From contig NW_019775701.1 in NCBI RefSeq assembly GCF_001039355.2, forward strand, positions 7,295-52,720: a DNA stretch of 45,426 nucleotides, given 5' to 3'. Position 1 is the stretch's first letter, and each line of letters opens with the position of its first letter. A program made the position numbers and the translations under genes. Shown here piece after piece: positions 1 to 10,321 of this stretch. Source of the DNA: Lingula anatina (lineage: Eukaryota > Brachiopoda > Lingulata > Lingulida > Lingulidae). The notes below the pieces were generated by a model. The model was not told the origin of the DNA. It made no database searches and was given only the letters and a program-made list of their open reading frames with translations.

Positions 1-2
1 GG

Positions 3-69
3 ATTGAACTCTCTCAGTGCAACCAAGAACATCATAATGTCACAGGTGTTCTTCAAGGTATTTCATAAC
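3..69 (+). CDS. possible 3' terminal exon of an off-window gene (very tentative)
   Basis: From base 3 a frame reads IELSQCNQEHHNVTGVLQGIS and ends at TAA (67-69). Alternatively it could splice out at the GTATTT that begins at base 58. The amino-acid composition looks protein-like and differs from the AT-rich sequence that follows, but 22 codons is too few to prove coding. The product is not recognised. The following ~3.3 kb has no coding signal and could be a long 3' UTR or intergenic DNA. Confidence 0.2.
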
Positions 70-405
70 TGTCTACAGGAGAGATGTGATTCTTCATACA
101 GTTGACACACACCACGTAACAAAATGGAGATTTTACCACAAAAGATTATTATTACATAGTTGATAAGAATGTATAATGCAGTGCTCATATAGGAACATGA
201 GATCGAGTTATTACTGAAGCAGTTATGGAATTTGAAAGTTGGTTTACAGGCTGTTCATCAAAGCCATCACTTGAAGATGTAATATTTATAAAGAAAACTT
301 GGCAGAAAAGAATAGATTGCTACTTGAGGAGGAAGCATTTTTGTCTCACATTGCACAATGAACATCAACTTTTGTAAGAAAGGGGCCATAGCAATAGTCT
401 GAAGG

Positions 406-477
406 TTCAATAGTCCGAAGGTTCATCGGTCCGAATGTTCGGACCGATGAACCTTTGATAGTTAAACTTCGGACTAT
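406..477. repeat. nested palindrome / fold-back element
   Basis: Bases 421-435 and 438-452 form a perfect 15-bp inverted repeat around a 2-base centre. An outer pair, 410-420 and 467-477 (CCGAAG...CTTCGG core), is also perfectly complementary over 11 bp. The GTCCGAA word recurs in both arms. This looks like a small fold-back transposon or its tip; no target duplication was identified. Confidence 0.7.
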
Positions 478-1598
478 CAAGACTCTCCCATAAGAAGCGT
501 TATAATAAGGATAATGGAAATCTTCCATGCATCTGTGTGGAGCGTTGATGCTACGCACGGGCTACCATGTTCCTGCTCATTCCTCCAGTTTCCAGTTTTC
601 GTCAAGTTACAGACTTCCTACCTTTTGGTTTACATCAGCCAATTTTTTATACTGATTTTGTTTTGGGGAAAAAAGATTACAGAGTGCCACATTTAGTACA
701 ATGGAAGTTATATTACATAAACACAGTGGGTATGTTCTGATAGAAATTGATTTGTTATGCACAATGATGAAATTTTAAAGACCCTCTATAAATTAGCGGT
801 CAAACTGACATTGAACAGAGGAAGCAAACTCGATGGTTTTAGCTGTAACGTGGATGATAAATTATGTTTTTATATGAAAGATGGCAATTTGGAAGTTTCG
901 ATGTTGTTGTGGTCACATTGTTTATGCTTCTACCTTGAATGAAAGTAGAAATGTTTAGAAATGTTTATGTCAACACATCTTTCAGATTTTTCTTGATATC
1001 CACTTCTTGTTGAGACGTTACCTCATCTTCATCTTAATGTTTATTTGCCTTCTAATATTGTCATAATCAAATGCAGAACTTACATGATACTAAGATTTAC
1101 ATTAATTTAAAAAAGGAGTTCTTGTAATGCTTTTATTTGATATTTTATATATTTTTGATATCCCAGTGGAAAAGTCATATAACATTTTAATTAATTAATT
1201 ACTCTCCAACCAGAGGTTTCCCCAGGATTTGGGGTTCAGGAAGTCCAAAATGTGAATCTGTAATTTGGTCATCAATTTACAAGGAAGATATAGAGCATGT
1301 TTTGAGGCCAATGGTCGTCCAAATGACGGCTAGAAGGCTCTCTGGGGAAAGCCTGGCCTCCAACTAAATGTAAAATTATGTAAGAAAATGTCGTCAATTT
1401 TGAAACATCTCAGTCCCTTTTCACATCAGATGATATACCTAAATTATTTAGGCTGTACTAGTTCACGTAAGGGGTTGACAACATGATGGCAACTCACTTG
1501 GAGCATAAGAATGATTTATTAAAGTGGTTATGGTTTTAATGAAGGATATCCAGACTGTTGTTGCTAAGGCAGTATTCAAAACAGCAGACCAACTTTTC

Positions 1599-1720
1599 CA
1601 TGGATTAAATATGGCCGATTCACTTGAGTGCTTGTTGCGCAATTCCTACAGGGAATCTGTGCAGCATCTATTAAGGAATTAGATGGCAAGCTTTTAAGTG
1701 AGTCGCCATATTTGATCCAT
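1599..1720. repeat. imperfect inverted repeat, MITE-like
   Basis: The left arm at 1600-1627 and right arm at 1693-1720 are inverted copies over about 28 bp with a few substitutions and one small indel (shared core AAATATGGC). They enclose about 65 bp. The spacing and arm length suit a very short fold-back or MITE. It abuts an ATTT microsatellite. Confidence 0.5.
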
Positions 1721-1732
1721 ATTTGATAATTA

Positions 1733-1799
1733 TTATTTATTTATTTATTTATTTTATTATTTTACTTATTTATTTATTTTATTTATTTATTTATTTATG
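1733..1799. repeat. (ATTT)n microsatellite
   Basis: Near-continuous ATTT/TTTA repeats, followed by a poly-T run at about 1809-1822. Confidence 0.85.
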
Positions 1800-4256
1800 A
1801 TAATTATCTTTTTTTTTTTTTCGCAATAGCCAGGCTACTTAATTGCCAATCTCGCAAAAATAGTGCTACAGTTTATCAGTATACCACAAAATGTGAAAAA
1901 GGCATTGGTCCAACTACATGTATTTCATGGAGTTCTTTATATTTTATTAATTCTAAAAATGTCTGTTAAGGACCAAACTCGTTTCTACCAACTTAAGCCA
2001 AATCTTTTGCACCATGTTTTGGAAAATGTGAGTAATCAGTTATGTCCCATTAATCATGTATTTATTGTTACATACTTGGATGTTGTAATTTGATATGTTT
2101 TAGATGTAAGATACTTCTCTTAAAATCGTGAAAGTTGTACATTTCTTTTAATTTCATAATGCCAAAAATCAAACTTGTTGCAATAATACTGGAATAGTAA
2201 AATAAAAACCAAAGTCATTGGCATATTTGTACATTTTGATATACGTACTGTATGTGTAGCATAGATTTTGATCTTGTGTCCATAAATTTAATATCTGATA
2301 AAAACATGACATTGACTGGTGTGAAGGAAAAATTATCAATCAGACAATAACAATATCTGATGATGGCATAACTAAAGCATTTGATGCTATCTTGAAAGTC
2401 AATGGCATTTGGCTTTTGCTTTCGGTCAAAGTTTTGTCTTGCAGAACTAAGCCAGTCTATTATTGTACATTGTCGCTAATATAGAATATATTGAGTCACA
2501 AACAGTATTGTAACATTGTATTTTATGGTAATAGTGATGGAATGACTAAGTAATATATGTTACTGTATGTTATAAAAACTAAAGATAGAATAAGGAATGT
2601 AAGCCAAAAAGTAACAAATAATTTTATAACAGATTATGTTTTTGCAAAACTGTTTAACTTTGGTGACCATAGCTGTCATTTTATTTGTAATTTGTATTAC
2701 ACAATCATAGTTGAAAAACTATAGTCACAACACCAAAAAGAGATTATGTTTAAGGTTCGGGCTGCCATCTGTCGTCTAACGGAGCATGTGCTGACACCTA
2801 CATTGAAATACATAATATGCACCAGTAGTACAAACTACTTTTAGATGCATGCCAGCATCACCTTATTTTGAAGTATATTTTTACAGTATTATTAGGTTTA
2901 TATTGTTTGAACATGCGTGTTGTAAAATAGTTTTTATCGATACAGAAGAGCAGTCAGTTTGAGGTTGTTTTGTATTTGTTATACAATGGTACCCAGTAGT
3001 ATGTCACTTGTTGACATCTACATGCGCTGTATTTAATGGCAAAAGTAGGCACTGCAGACATCTAAAGCATACTTTGGATGGTCCTCAGCCGTATGTACAA
3101 AATTCTTAATTATGTACACCTTACTTGTTACATGTAAATGTAAATATATCTGGTTCATTGTCAGCAAGAGTTATGTTTACCATCTAAGTTATTTTGTAAA
3201 GAATAAATGTGTTCACCATTTGAAACCCTTTTATGTGTATTTGTGTCATTTATTTTACTTGAATGCAAGAAAAATGGTTGCCATTGTTGATATTTTGATA
3301 TTGATCCCACCCCTTCCTGTGTATTTTAGTTGGCAGTAAGTGGAAACGCACCCCACCATGTTTTGAAACAGTCAATCGTAAGGCAAATTACATTTTGATT
3401 TATTTTATACCATATACATTCATATGTACCAATGTCCAGGGTACCTTGCTTATGTTATGACCGCATTTTTTTCAAATCTGCCTTACAGGTTCACGAAATC
3501 TAATCTTGATCTAAGCCCATATAATTTGCTCAGAATCTTTAATTATTTGACTACATGACTCCTTTCATAAACATATTAACACCTTTGATTTTCTTCGTCG
3601 CTAAAGATGTTCTATTTAGATAACACGTGCATTTACTTGTTCATATTCATATAGTTGTTCATATTTATATAGTTTTCAGGAGATCCAGAATTATTTTAAA
3701 AAAAGGAGGGTGGCAAATGCGAAGTCAACACCCCCCACCCCCCTTGGTGTGGTTCGGGGTGGCTGGAAGACCCCGAAAAATATTGTTACTTAAGAGGGTG
3801 TACGGTGCCATTTGGTACGGTTTAGAACTATGATTCAGTCAAAATTTTAATTTCAAGAGGGGACCATTGGTGTGATGTTTTTCAGATATTGAGGGGGTCA
3901 AGAAAAATCATTCTAACACCGAAAAAATATGGGCAAATTTAAACTATTGCCATTGCAAAAGTTTTTTGTAAGTTGAATCAGAATATTTCCACTTTCTACT
4001 TTTTCAGTTTAAATTTCAAATTGGAAGACTTCATATGAAGTTAAGGTCGTCAAACATAAATCAATTTGCGCTAGCAAGCACTGAAACCTTTTGAAGATAG
4101 ACCTGTATTATATTTTAGTAATTAAAACCACTGAGAGAATACGAGACCTTTTGCAACACCACTCAATTCTGATAATTAATAAATAAATGATTAATGGTCA
4201 ACAGCGAAGATCTAGATTCCTTCTTTAAGAACCGCCATGTTCACGTGTATGTTGTC

Positions 4257-5522
4257 CTATCCGGACATTCCAATCCATTTTGGGGGAAAATAGTCCTCAT
4301 GGTTGGTGCGCCACCACAAGTAAGTGCCAGGTTTGGGCCAGTCTTTATAATAAACCACGTCTCCCCCGGCCAACCACGCGCCCCACCAAGAAAAGGTACC
4401 CACCGACATTATGGTGTGGTTACAACTTCCTAAGAGAGCTAAACTCAGAATGGGGTCCTTGAATGGGTTGTATCGGATTCGTGGGTGCTGAATATTCTCT
4501 TTGCACCAAGACATATCATCAGACAGTACAATAAATAGGATGTTTTTGTAGATATTCTCAAAGTACCGCATGGCTTTGGTGTAGTAACTGGATGGCGCCA
4601 CATTATAACCACGTTTATATGCGTTCATGGGCATGTCTTTCCAATTCCGGGCATGGATTCCAATATACGTTACTTTCTCCATTTTGTTGTTCATCCCAAG
4701 TTCTAGTAACGCAGTGTCAAAGAAAGCATTGATTTCTCTGCGGAACTCTGCCTCCTTTCGGAAACGAAAATGTTGCTTTAGATCATCTTCGACATTGTGG
4801 AAATATTTCCAGGACTGCAAATAATACAATAACTGTACCGATTGTCCGTTCTTGTACAATGTCTCCGTCCTGTTATCATAAAATGCGTATTTCTTCTCGT
4901 GGAATTTCACAAGTTTAACACCAGGCGGTAAAGAGCGGGGAATATAATCCGGAATTTGAAATACTCCTCGTACCTCTGCGTTTTCAAGCAGGACTGGTGT
5001 CATGTTATTTCGTTTTGCAATTCCATACATTGACGCAAACTGAAACATACGGTTACCCGTGCGACCAGAAACCCCTGTCATGATGAAAAGTCTCGTAGAA
5101 TTAATCCAATGTTTTGATCTTTTTTCCAGCTCTGCTTCCATGTCTGGTGAAACAAAACGGTGCGCTTCACGCATATTTTGTTCAGATTCAGTTTTCGTCT
5201 TCAGTGTATTTGGTTTGATTTTAAGGACCAAATCTTCTCTGTCCAAAGATCCTGGAGATGTGTTCGGAATTTTGTTTGGCGTGGAGCTTTTGCCTCGGAG
5301 GTGACTTTGTGTCGTGTCAGAACCCCAATTTCGTGGCGTAAAGTTTTCTTCTCTACCAGTTAGCGGCGCCGTTTCAGTTTTCAGGAGTGATTCGCTAGTT
5401 TCCGTCTCTGGGGGATGGAAATTGCCGACACGTATAAATGTGTGAGTGTACCAGACCATTACTATCAAACCAGTTGCTCCGAAAAACACTAAAATCCGAA
5501 CTATTTTTGCTGCTGTCGCCAT
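4257..5522 (-). CDS. GT11 alpha-1,2-fucosyltransferase-like, array copy 1
   Basis: A 421-residue type II Golgi-type enzyme expected to move fucose from GDP-fucose onto a galactoside in the lumen. The first ATG of the frame is at 5522 (MATAAKIV...), with A at -3 and G at +4; the frame is open upstream to 5609 but only from TTG, so I take 5522. Residues ~6-27 are a hydrophobic signal-anchor, then ~110 residues of Ser/Thr/Lys-rich stem. The catalytic domain starts near residue 145 with TGVSGRTGNRMFQFA (the GxGNxxF signature). The nucleotide-binding motif is HARNWKD at ~290, where the family consensus is HxRRxD. The C-terminal block CNHTIMSVGTFSWWGAW with GGD (~362-380) is strongly GT11. There is no intron in the coding region. 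It is the leftmost member of the array; acceptor substrate unknown. Confidence 0.92.
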   Translation of the reverse strand: MATAAKIVRILVFFGATGLIVMVWYTHTFIRVGNFHPPETETSESLLKTETAPLTGREENFTPRNWGSDTTQSHLRGKSSTPNKIPNTSPGSLDREDLVLKIKPNTLKTKTESEQNMREAHRFVSPDMEAELEKRSKHWINSTRLFIMTGVSGRTGNRMFQFASMYGIAKRNNMTPVLLENAEVRGVFQIPDYIPRSLPPGVKLVKFHEKKYAFYDNRTETLYKNGQSVQLLYYLQSWKYFHNVEDDLKQHFRFRKEAEFRREINAFFDTALLELGMNNKMEKVTYIGIHARNWKDMPMNAYKRGYNVAPSSYYTKAMRYFENIYKNILFIVLSDDMSWCKENIQHPRIRYNPFKDPILSLALLGSCNHTIMSVGTFSWWGAWLAGGDVVYYKDWPKPGTYLWWRTNHEDYFPPKWIGMSG

Positions 5523-6265
5523 TCTTTTTGCTTTCAAAGTGAAATTTAACCAAAGCTTATGCGGGTTAGTTAATATGATTCGCGAGACGCATTTTAGGAT
5601 TGTAACCAACTATTATAAATTATACACATCTGTAGGTTTAATGAACAGAAATGTGCCTGCGGACGCCAATGAGATTAAAAACCCTAGCTTCCCTACTTGA
5701 AACCGCTTTGCATGGAATGATTGTATTTTATCACTTTTCTTTCTTTTTTTTTTTTTTTTGCCGAATTGTGACTTGAAACCACAAAACACTTTGTAAAGTT
5801 ATTATTATTTATTATTTTTTTTTTTACATGGGCATTTCCTTCACTGTACAAATCTCTACCTCCATAACAAGGCTGATTAAAAACTAGAACCGAAAAAAGT
5901 GTTTGTGGATCGTAATTCTGTAAACGGGGTAGTATAGGGTTGGCCTTGATGATGATGATGATGAATAGTAAAGAGCTGAAATCTCCAGGCAAATTAAAAC
6001 TTTGCCATGTAAATGCCTAAATCTCATTGATTCCAGTGAAATGAGCTAGTATCCAAGCTCGGTTGAGTCCCGTATATACGTGTGATATAAAGCTTCACAG
6101 AACCTGCATTCATTTAAATAAATAAGGACAGACATCATTAAAAGTAATCATATATTGAATTATATTATCTTTATTAAGAAATTGCTGTATCTTGGTGTGC
6201 AGGAGCAAACTTTGTACGCCTAGCAAGAATGTGCACAGGTATATTATTAGCTAGCAAAAAAGTAA
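5523..6265. other. spacer upstream of copy 1, shared between array units
   Basis: No gene. The spacer is homologous to spacers upstream of the other copies: a block near 5640-5700 (upstream flank with GAGATTAAAAACCCTAGCTT), poly-T tracts (5746-5759, 5816-5825), and a block near 5880-5990 containing TGTGGATCGTAATTCTG. As it lies upstream of a minus-strand gene it may contain its promoter and 5' UTR. A TAA at 6263-6265 is the left target duplication of the adjacent transposon. Confidence 0.6.
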
Positions 6266-7167
6266 AGCCTCGGTCACAAACGGACGCACAAATTTCAGGA
6301 TCGTACGACCTCTGCGATTTTTCGGTGTTGCGGAGGCTGAGGAGGTCGTAGAGGTAGAGGAAAGTCTTGCGAGTCTTGCGAGTCGCAAAGGCCACATGAG
6401 ATGTCCTTTCAAGCAGGGACTCTTATTGCAAGGAGCGATGGCCGTGGAAATTGTACTCATTTCTTGAGTTTGCCTTGCTTCCTGTGTACGTGGCACACAC
6501 TCACCACTTACGAAGGGAATGCAATGCACGGCGAAAGTAGTGCCCTTTTGCGTCAGTTTTGCTTCACACTTGCCTCACACGTTTGTGGTGACGTACTGAC
6601 GGCGTACGTCAGTTTTGCTTCCTGTTCTCCTCTTTTTTCTTCTTCCTCCTCCCTTTTTCTACTATGTAAGCTTCTCTCTCCTGCCTTTTGGAGGCATATT
6701 AGAAACTAAATTGAGAAAAAAAATTTGAAAATTTTGAAAATTGCTGTACACGTTACACAGTCGACGTTCATTGTAAAGACACGAGCGTGCGTCGTGAGCA
6801 CGCCTTTCATACACCAGGCGTGGGGGTGACGCACGTGCTCTCGACTTTGTTCGTTAGTTGTGAGGGCGTGCGCCTTACTCAACACGCAAAGGGCACTTGT
6901 GCCTTCATTGCTTGTGACGTGCATCTTGCACAACGCGCGTCTCTCTTGCTTACTCCGTGCGAGGGGAGCAAGTTACGCTTGCGGCCTCGCTGTTCGCAGG
7001 CTATTCGTAGAATCTTTTGGACATGTCCAACATCCTCCGTACGTGCTTACGGGCTGTCTGGGAACTCCAAATTTCGTAAGAAGGATTTGAATGGGACGTG
7101 AGATTCTGTGCAAAATTTGGACGCTATCAGCCCGTAAGAGCCCGTGCGGCCGGTTGTGACCGAGGCT
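6266..7167. mobile_element. 902-bp non-autonomous TIR element with TAA target duplication (PIF/Harbinger-like)
   Basis: The ends are inverted repeats: AGCCTCGGTCACAAACGGAC at the left matches the reverse complement of the right end with two mismatches over 24 bp. TAA flanks both sides (6263-6265 and 7168-7170). Homologous spacers at 10791-10830, 14260-14300 and 18330-18365 run straight through GTAACGGAATAG without the element, so the empty site is visible. The interior is more GC-rich than its surroundings and has no transposase-like frame. A 3-bp TWA duplication is typical of the PIF/Harbinger superfamily; that assignment is inference, since the TIR itself was not matched to a known family. 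Confidence 0.85.
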
Positions 7168-7196
7168 TAACGGAATAGAACACTTTGAAGATCCTC

Positions 7197-7302
7197 CATG
7201 TTTATGCTATCCTATACGGACATTCCGATCCACCTTGTGGGGGAAATAATCCTCATGGTATATATATAACCCACCATAAGTGGGTGTCAGTTTTCGGCAA
7301 GG

Positions 7303-7341
<39 letters not shown>

Positions 7342-7770
7342 GCGTGTGTGGAAAGGGGTTGTCCGGGATTGGGGGTTGGGTGTGGAGTCCGGGGAGGAGG
7401 GCGTAGTGCCAATATCCTCTAGACTATATGTAGAATATGTGTTCGGTCTTTTGCCTTGTTTGCAGTTTTTACCTAGGAGGTTGTTTTATGTCGTGCCATA
7501 ACTCCTTTATCCTGGCACTAGTATCTGATCGAATGCAGGGTTTTCTCCTCTAGCAGTAAGCAGAGCTGTTTTATTTTTCAGAAGTGATTTGCAGGGTTCC
7601 ATCTCTGGGGGATGAACTTCGTCAACAGTTATCAATATATCAGTGTACCACACCAGTACTGGTACATCGATTGCCATAAAAATTATCAAGGCAAACTGTA
7701 TTATCTCAAGGGGTTCAATTCTTGGCACTCCTTGAGATAATACAACCCTCTTATTAGCTGCTAGCACCAT
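7197..7770 (-). pseudogene. fucosyltransferase relic A (internally deleted)
   Basis: The high end (7507-7770) is an open 87-codon frame with its ATG at the position homologous to the intact genes. It encodes a hydrophobic anchor (EIIQFALIIFMAIDVPVLVW) and a stem with HPPEMEP and SLLKNKTALLTARGE, which match the intact copies' HPPETET and SLLKTETAPLTGREE. The low end (7197-7290) matches the last codons of the intact genes. The roughly 1 kb between, encoding the whole catalytic core, is replaced by a GT microsatellite and a G-rich tract. A short membrane peptide could still be made, but no transferase. Confidence 0.8.
7306..7350. repeat. (GT)n microsatellite inside relic A
   Basis: About 45 bp of GT repeats interrupted by GC at two places. 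It lies at the internal deletion junction of relic A, between the residual 3' and 5' coding parts. The G-rich sequence that follows (7351-7400) is shared with relics C and D. Confidence 0.9.
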
Positions 7771-8640
7771 TCTGTTTTAATTTTTCATATATGTGTGTGT
7801 GTGTGTGTGTGTGTAAGTGGTAACTAACCTTATGTTACGATGTTTCAGGGTCGCTGCAGGCATTCTGGGATTGTAAGTGCAAATATGCTCAGTCAGGCAC
7901 ATATCACGTGATACACTGTCAATGTGACATTGTTTTCATTTTATTTTTGTGTGCAGAAATGAGGATTGTAGGTAATAAAGTACAAACAGACTTGTACCTG
8001 CAGGCGCCCGTAAGATTAAAAAACGATAGCCTTCATGCTTGAAACCGCTTTCATTTTATTCTCATTTTTTCCTAATTGTGGCATCCAACCCACAATATAC
8101 ATGCATGGTGTGCTATATTATTTTCAGTATTTTTATCTGCGAGTTTTTTCGGTATACTAATCTTCATCTCCAATACGGCAATGACTCAGCTGAAAGGAAC
8201 TTAAATCAAAGAACTTATTTGTGGATCGTTCTTCTCTGGACGGGGTTGGACGTGGGGGACCTTTATGATGAAGAGTAAATCTCCCGGAAATTAAAAGTTT
8301 GCAATTTAACATCTAAATCTCATTGTTTTCTGGGAAAATTCTCAGATAGCATGCAACTTTTTCGTTTGTGAGTCTGTCATATACGATTCTATTCAGGGAC
8401 TTTGCACATTCAAACCCAATACAGAGGTGCATTTCACAAGCTGCAATATCACAAGTCTCAAAAAATAAAATTGAATGAATTCAAAACTGAAATCAATTTT
8501 TTAAAGCAGGAGTATAGAAAAAAAAACAGGACTGTCTCAATTTTACATCTACATGTAATTTCTATTGTGACATATGATCATTAACTTACGTAACCAAATG
8601 ACACTTTTTCATTTTGGTACTCAAGAACAAAATTTGGACA
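7771..8640. other. spacer between relic A and copy 2
   Basis: No gene. It starts with a short GT run (7792-7814), then a block with GGGTCGCTGCAGGCATTCTGGGATTGTAAG-like sequence repeated upstream of relics B, C and D, then the TGTGGATCGTTCTTCTCTGG block near 8220-8250, which is conserved in every unit. It ends in AT-rich sequence that resembles 11870-12200 and 16090-16430. Upstream of the relic reading frame, this is probably its former promoter/5' UTR. Confidence 0.6.
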
Positions 8641-8729
8641 CTTAGTGTATACTGGTATATGCACGGGGTTGTCTTTACGCCAAAAAATCCACACAGAATA
8701 CCTCAAAGAACCACAGTGTTTATGCTATC

Positions 8730-9992
8730 CTATCCGGACATTCCAATCCATTTGGGGGGAAAATAGTCCTCATGGTTGGTGCGCCACCACAAGAGGGTGC
8801 CAGGTTTGGGCCAGTCTTTATAGTAAACCACGTCTCCCCCGGCCAACCACGCGCCCCACCAAGAAAAGGTACCCACCGACATTATGGTGTGGTTACAACT
8901 TCCTAAGAGAGCTAAACCCAGCATGGGGTCCTTGAATGGGTTGTATCGGATTCGTGGGTGTTGAATATTCTTTCTGCACCAAGACATATCATCAGACACT
9001 ACAATAAACAGGATGTTTTTGTAGTTATTCTCAAAGTACCGCATGGCTTTGGTGTAGTAACTAGATGGTGCCACGTTATAACCACGTTTATATGCCCTAA
9101 GCATGTCTTTCCCATACCGGGCATTAATTCCAATATACGTTACTCTCTGTTTTGTACTGTTTATCCCAAGTTCTAGTAAAGAGGTGCCTAAAAACGCATC
9201 AATTTGTTTGCGAAACTCCACCTCCTTTCGGAAACGAAAATGTTGCCTCAGATCATCTTCGACATTGTGGAAATATTTCCAGGACTGCATATAATACAAT
9301 AACTGTACCGATTGTCCGTTCTTGTACAATGTCTCCGTCCTGTTATCATAAAATGCGTATTTCTTCTCGTGGAATTTCACAAGTTTAACACCAGGCGGTA
9401 AAGAGCGGGGAATATAATCCGGAATTTGAAATACTCCTCGTACCTCTGCGTTTTCAAGCAGGACCGGAGTCATGTTGTTACGTTTTGCAATTCCATACAT
9501 TGAAGCAAACTGAAACATACGGTTACCCGTGCGACCAAAAACCCCTGTCATGATAAAAAGCCCCGTGGAATTAATCCAAGATTTTGATCTTTTTTCCAGA
9601 GCTGTTTCCATGTCTGGGGAAACAAAACGGTGCGCTTCACGCATATTTTGTTCGGATTCAGTTTTCGTCTTCAGTGTATTTGGTTTGATTTCACGGGCTA
9701 AATCTTCTTTGTGAACGGATCCAGGAGATGTGGTCGGAATTTGGTTTGGCGTGGAGCTTTTGCCTCGGAGGTGACTTTCCGTCGTGTCAGAACCCCAATG
9801 TCGTGGCGTAGGCTTTTCTTTTCTAGCAGTAAGCAGCGCCGTTTCAGTTTTCATAAGTGATTCGCGAGTTTTCATATCTGGGGGATGGAAATTGTTAACA
9901 CGGATAAATGTATCGGAGTACCACACCAATACTGTCAAACCAATTGCTCCGAAAAACACTAAAAACCGAACTATATTGGCTGCTGTCGCCAT
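8730..9992 (-). CDS. GT11 alpha-1,2-fucosyltransferase-like, array copy 2 (altered motif His)
   Basis: 420 residues from MATAANIV; an ATG four codons upstream (10004, MAKRMATAA) is also possible. Architecture as in copy 1: anchor at ~6-27, stem, GRTGNRMFQFA near residue 150, and the C-terminal CNHTIMSVGTFSWWGAW block. The nucleotide-binding motif reads NARYGKD: the His of HxRRxD is Asn and the second Arg is Tyr. Because that His and Arg pair lines the GDP-fucose site in relatives, activity may be reduced or changed (inference). The N-terminal half resembles copy 1, while the middle (FRKQIDAF, ARYGKDM, VVSDDMSWCRKN) resembles copy 5, which suggests gene conversion. Confidence 0.9.
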   Translation of the reverse strand: MATAANIVRFLVFFGAIGLTVLVWYSDTFIRVNNFHPPDMKTRESLMKTETALLTARKEKPTPRHWGSDTTESHLRGKSSTPNQIPTTSPGSVHKEDLAREIKPNTLKTKTESEQNMREAHRFVSPDMETALEKRSKSWINSTGLFIMTGVFGRTGNRMFQFASMYGIAKRNNMTPVLLENAEVRGVFQIPDYIPRSLPPGVKLVKFHEKKYAFYDNRTETLYKNGQSVQLLYYMQSWKYFHNVEDDLRQHFRFRKEVEFRKQIDAFLGTSLLELGINSTKQRVTYIGINARYGKDMLRAYKRGYNVAPSSYYTKAMRYFENNYKNILFIVVSDDMSWCRKNIQHPRIRYNPFKDPMLGLALLGSCNHTIMSVGTFSWWGAWLAGGDVVYYKDWPKPGTLLWWRTNHEDYFPPKWIGMSG

Positions 9993-10247
9993 TCTTTTTG
10001 CCATCAAAGAGAAATTTAACCAAAGCTTTTGCGGGTTAGTTAATATGATTCGCGAGACGCATGTCAGGATTGTAACCAACTATTATCAATTATTCAATTT
10101 AACGAACAGGCTTGTGCCTGCGGACGCCCTTGAGATTAAAAACCCTAGCTTCCTTACTTGAAACAGCTTTACATGGAATGTTTGTATTTAATCACTTTTC
10201 TGTTTTCCCGTACTGTGACTTGAGACCACAAAAACACTTTGTAAAGT

Positions 10248-10321
<74 letters not shown>

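Larger units (their letters stand above)
70..4256. other. non-genic AT-rich stretch left of the fucosyltransferase array
   Basis: I see no exon chain here. Open frames are short and use AT-rich codons. The stretch holds a nested palindrome (406-477), an inverted repeat (1599-1720), an ATTT microsatellite (about 1733-1799) and an AATAAA near 3200 that could be a plus-strand poly(A) signal. A short C-rich and purine-rich patch lies around 3700-3780. The first recognisable array sequence begins just left of the stop codon of the first fucosyltransferase, near 4230. Confidence 0.5.

Noticed and set aside
5523-5609. N-terminal extension of the fucosyltransferases upstream of MATAA
   Set aside because: The frame is open but begins with TTG in copies 1 and 5; copy 3 has lost the frame. 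The well-placed ATG is at MATAA.
4194-5700. Plus-strand frames lying over copy 1, and the equivalents over the other copies
   Set aside because: They are antisense shadows of the fucosyltransferase genes, repeated in each copy for that reason.
6401-7101. Several 75-104 codon frames in the GC-rich segment
   Set aside because: They lie inside the TIR element on both strands, without recognisable domains; high GC explains the lack of stops.
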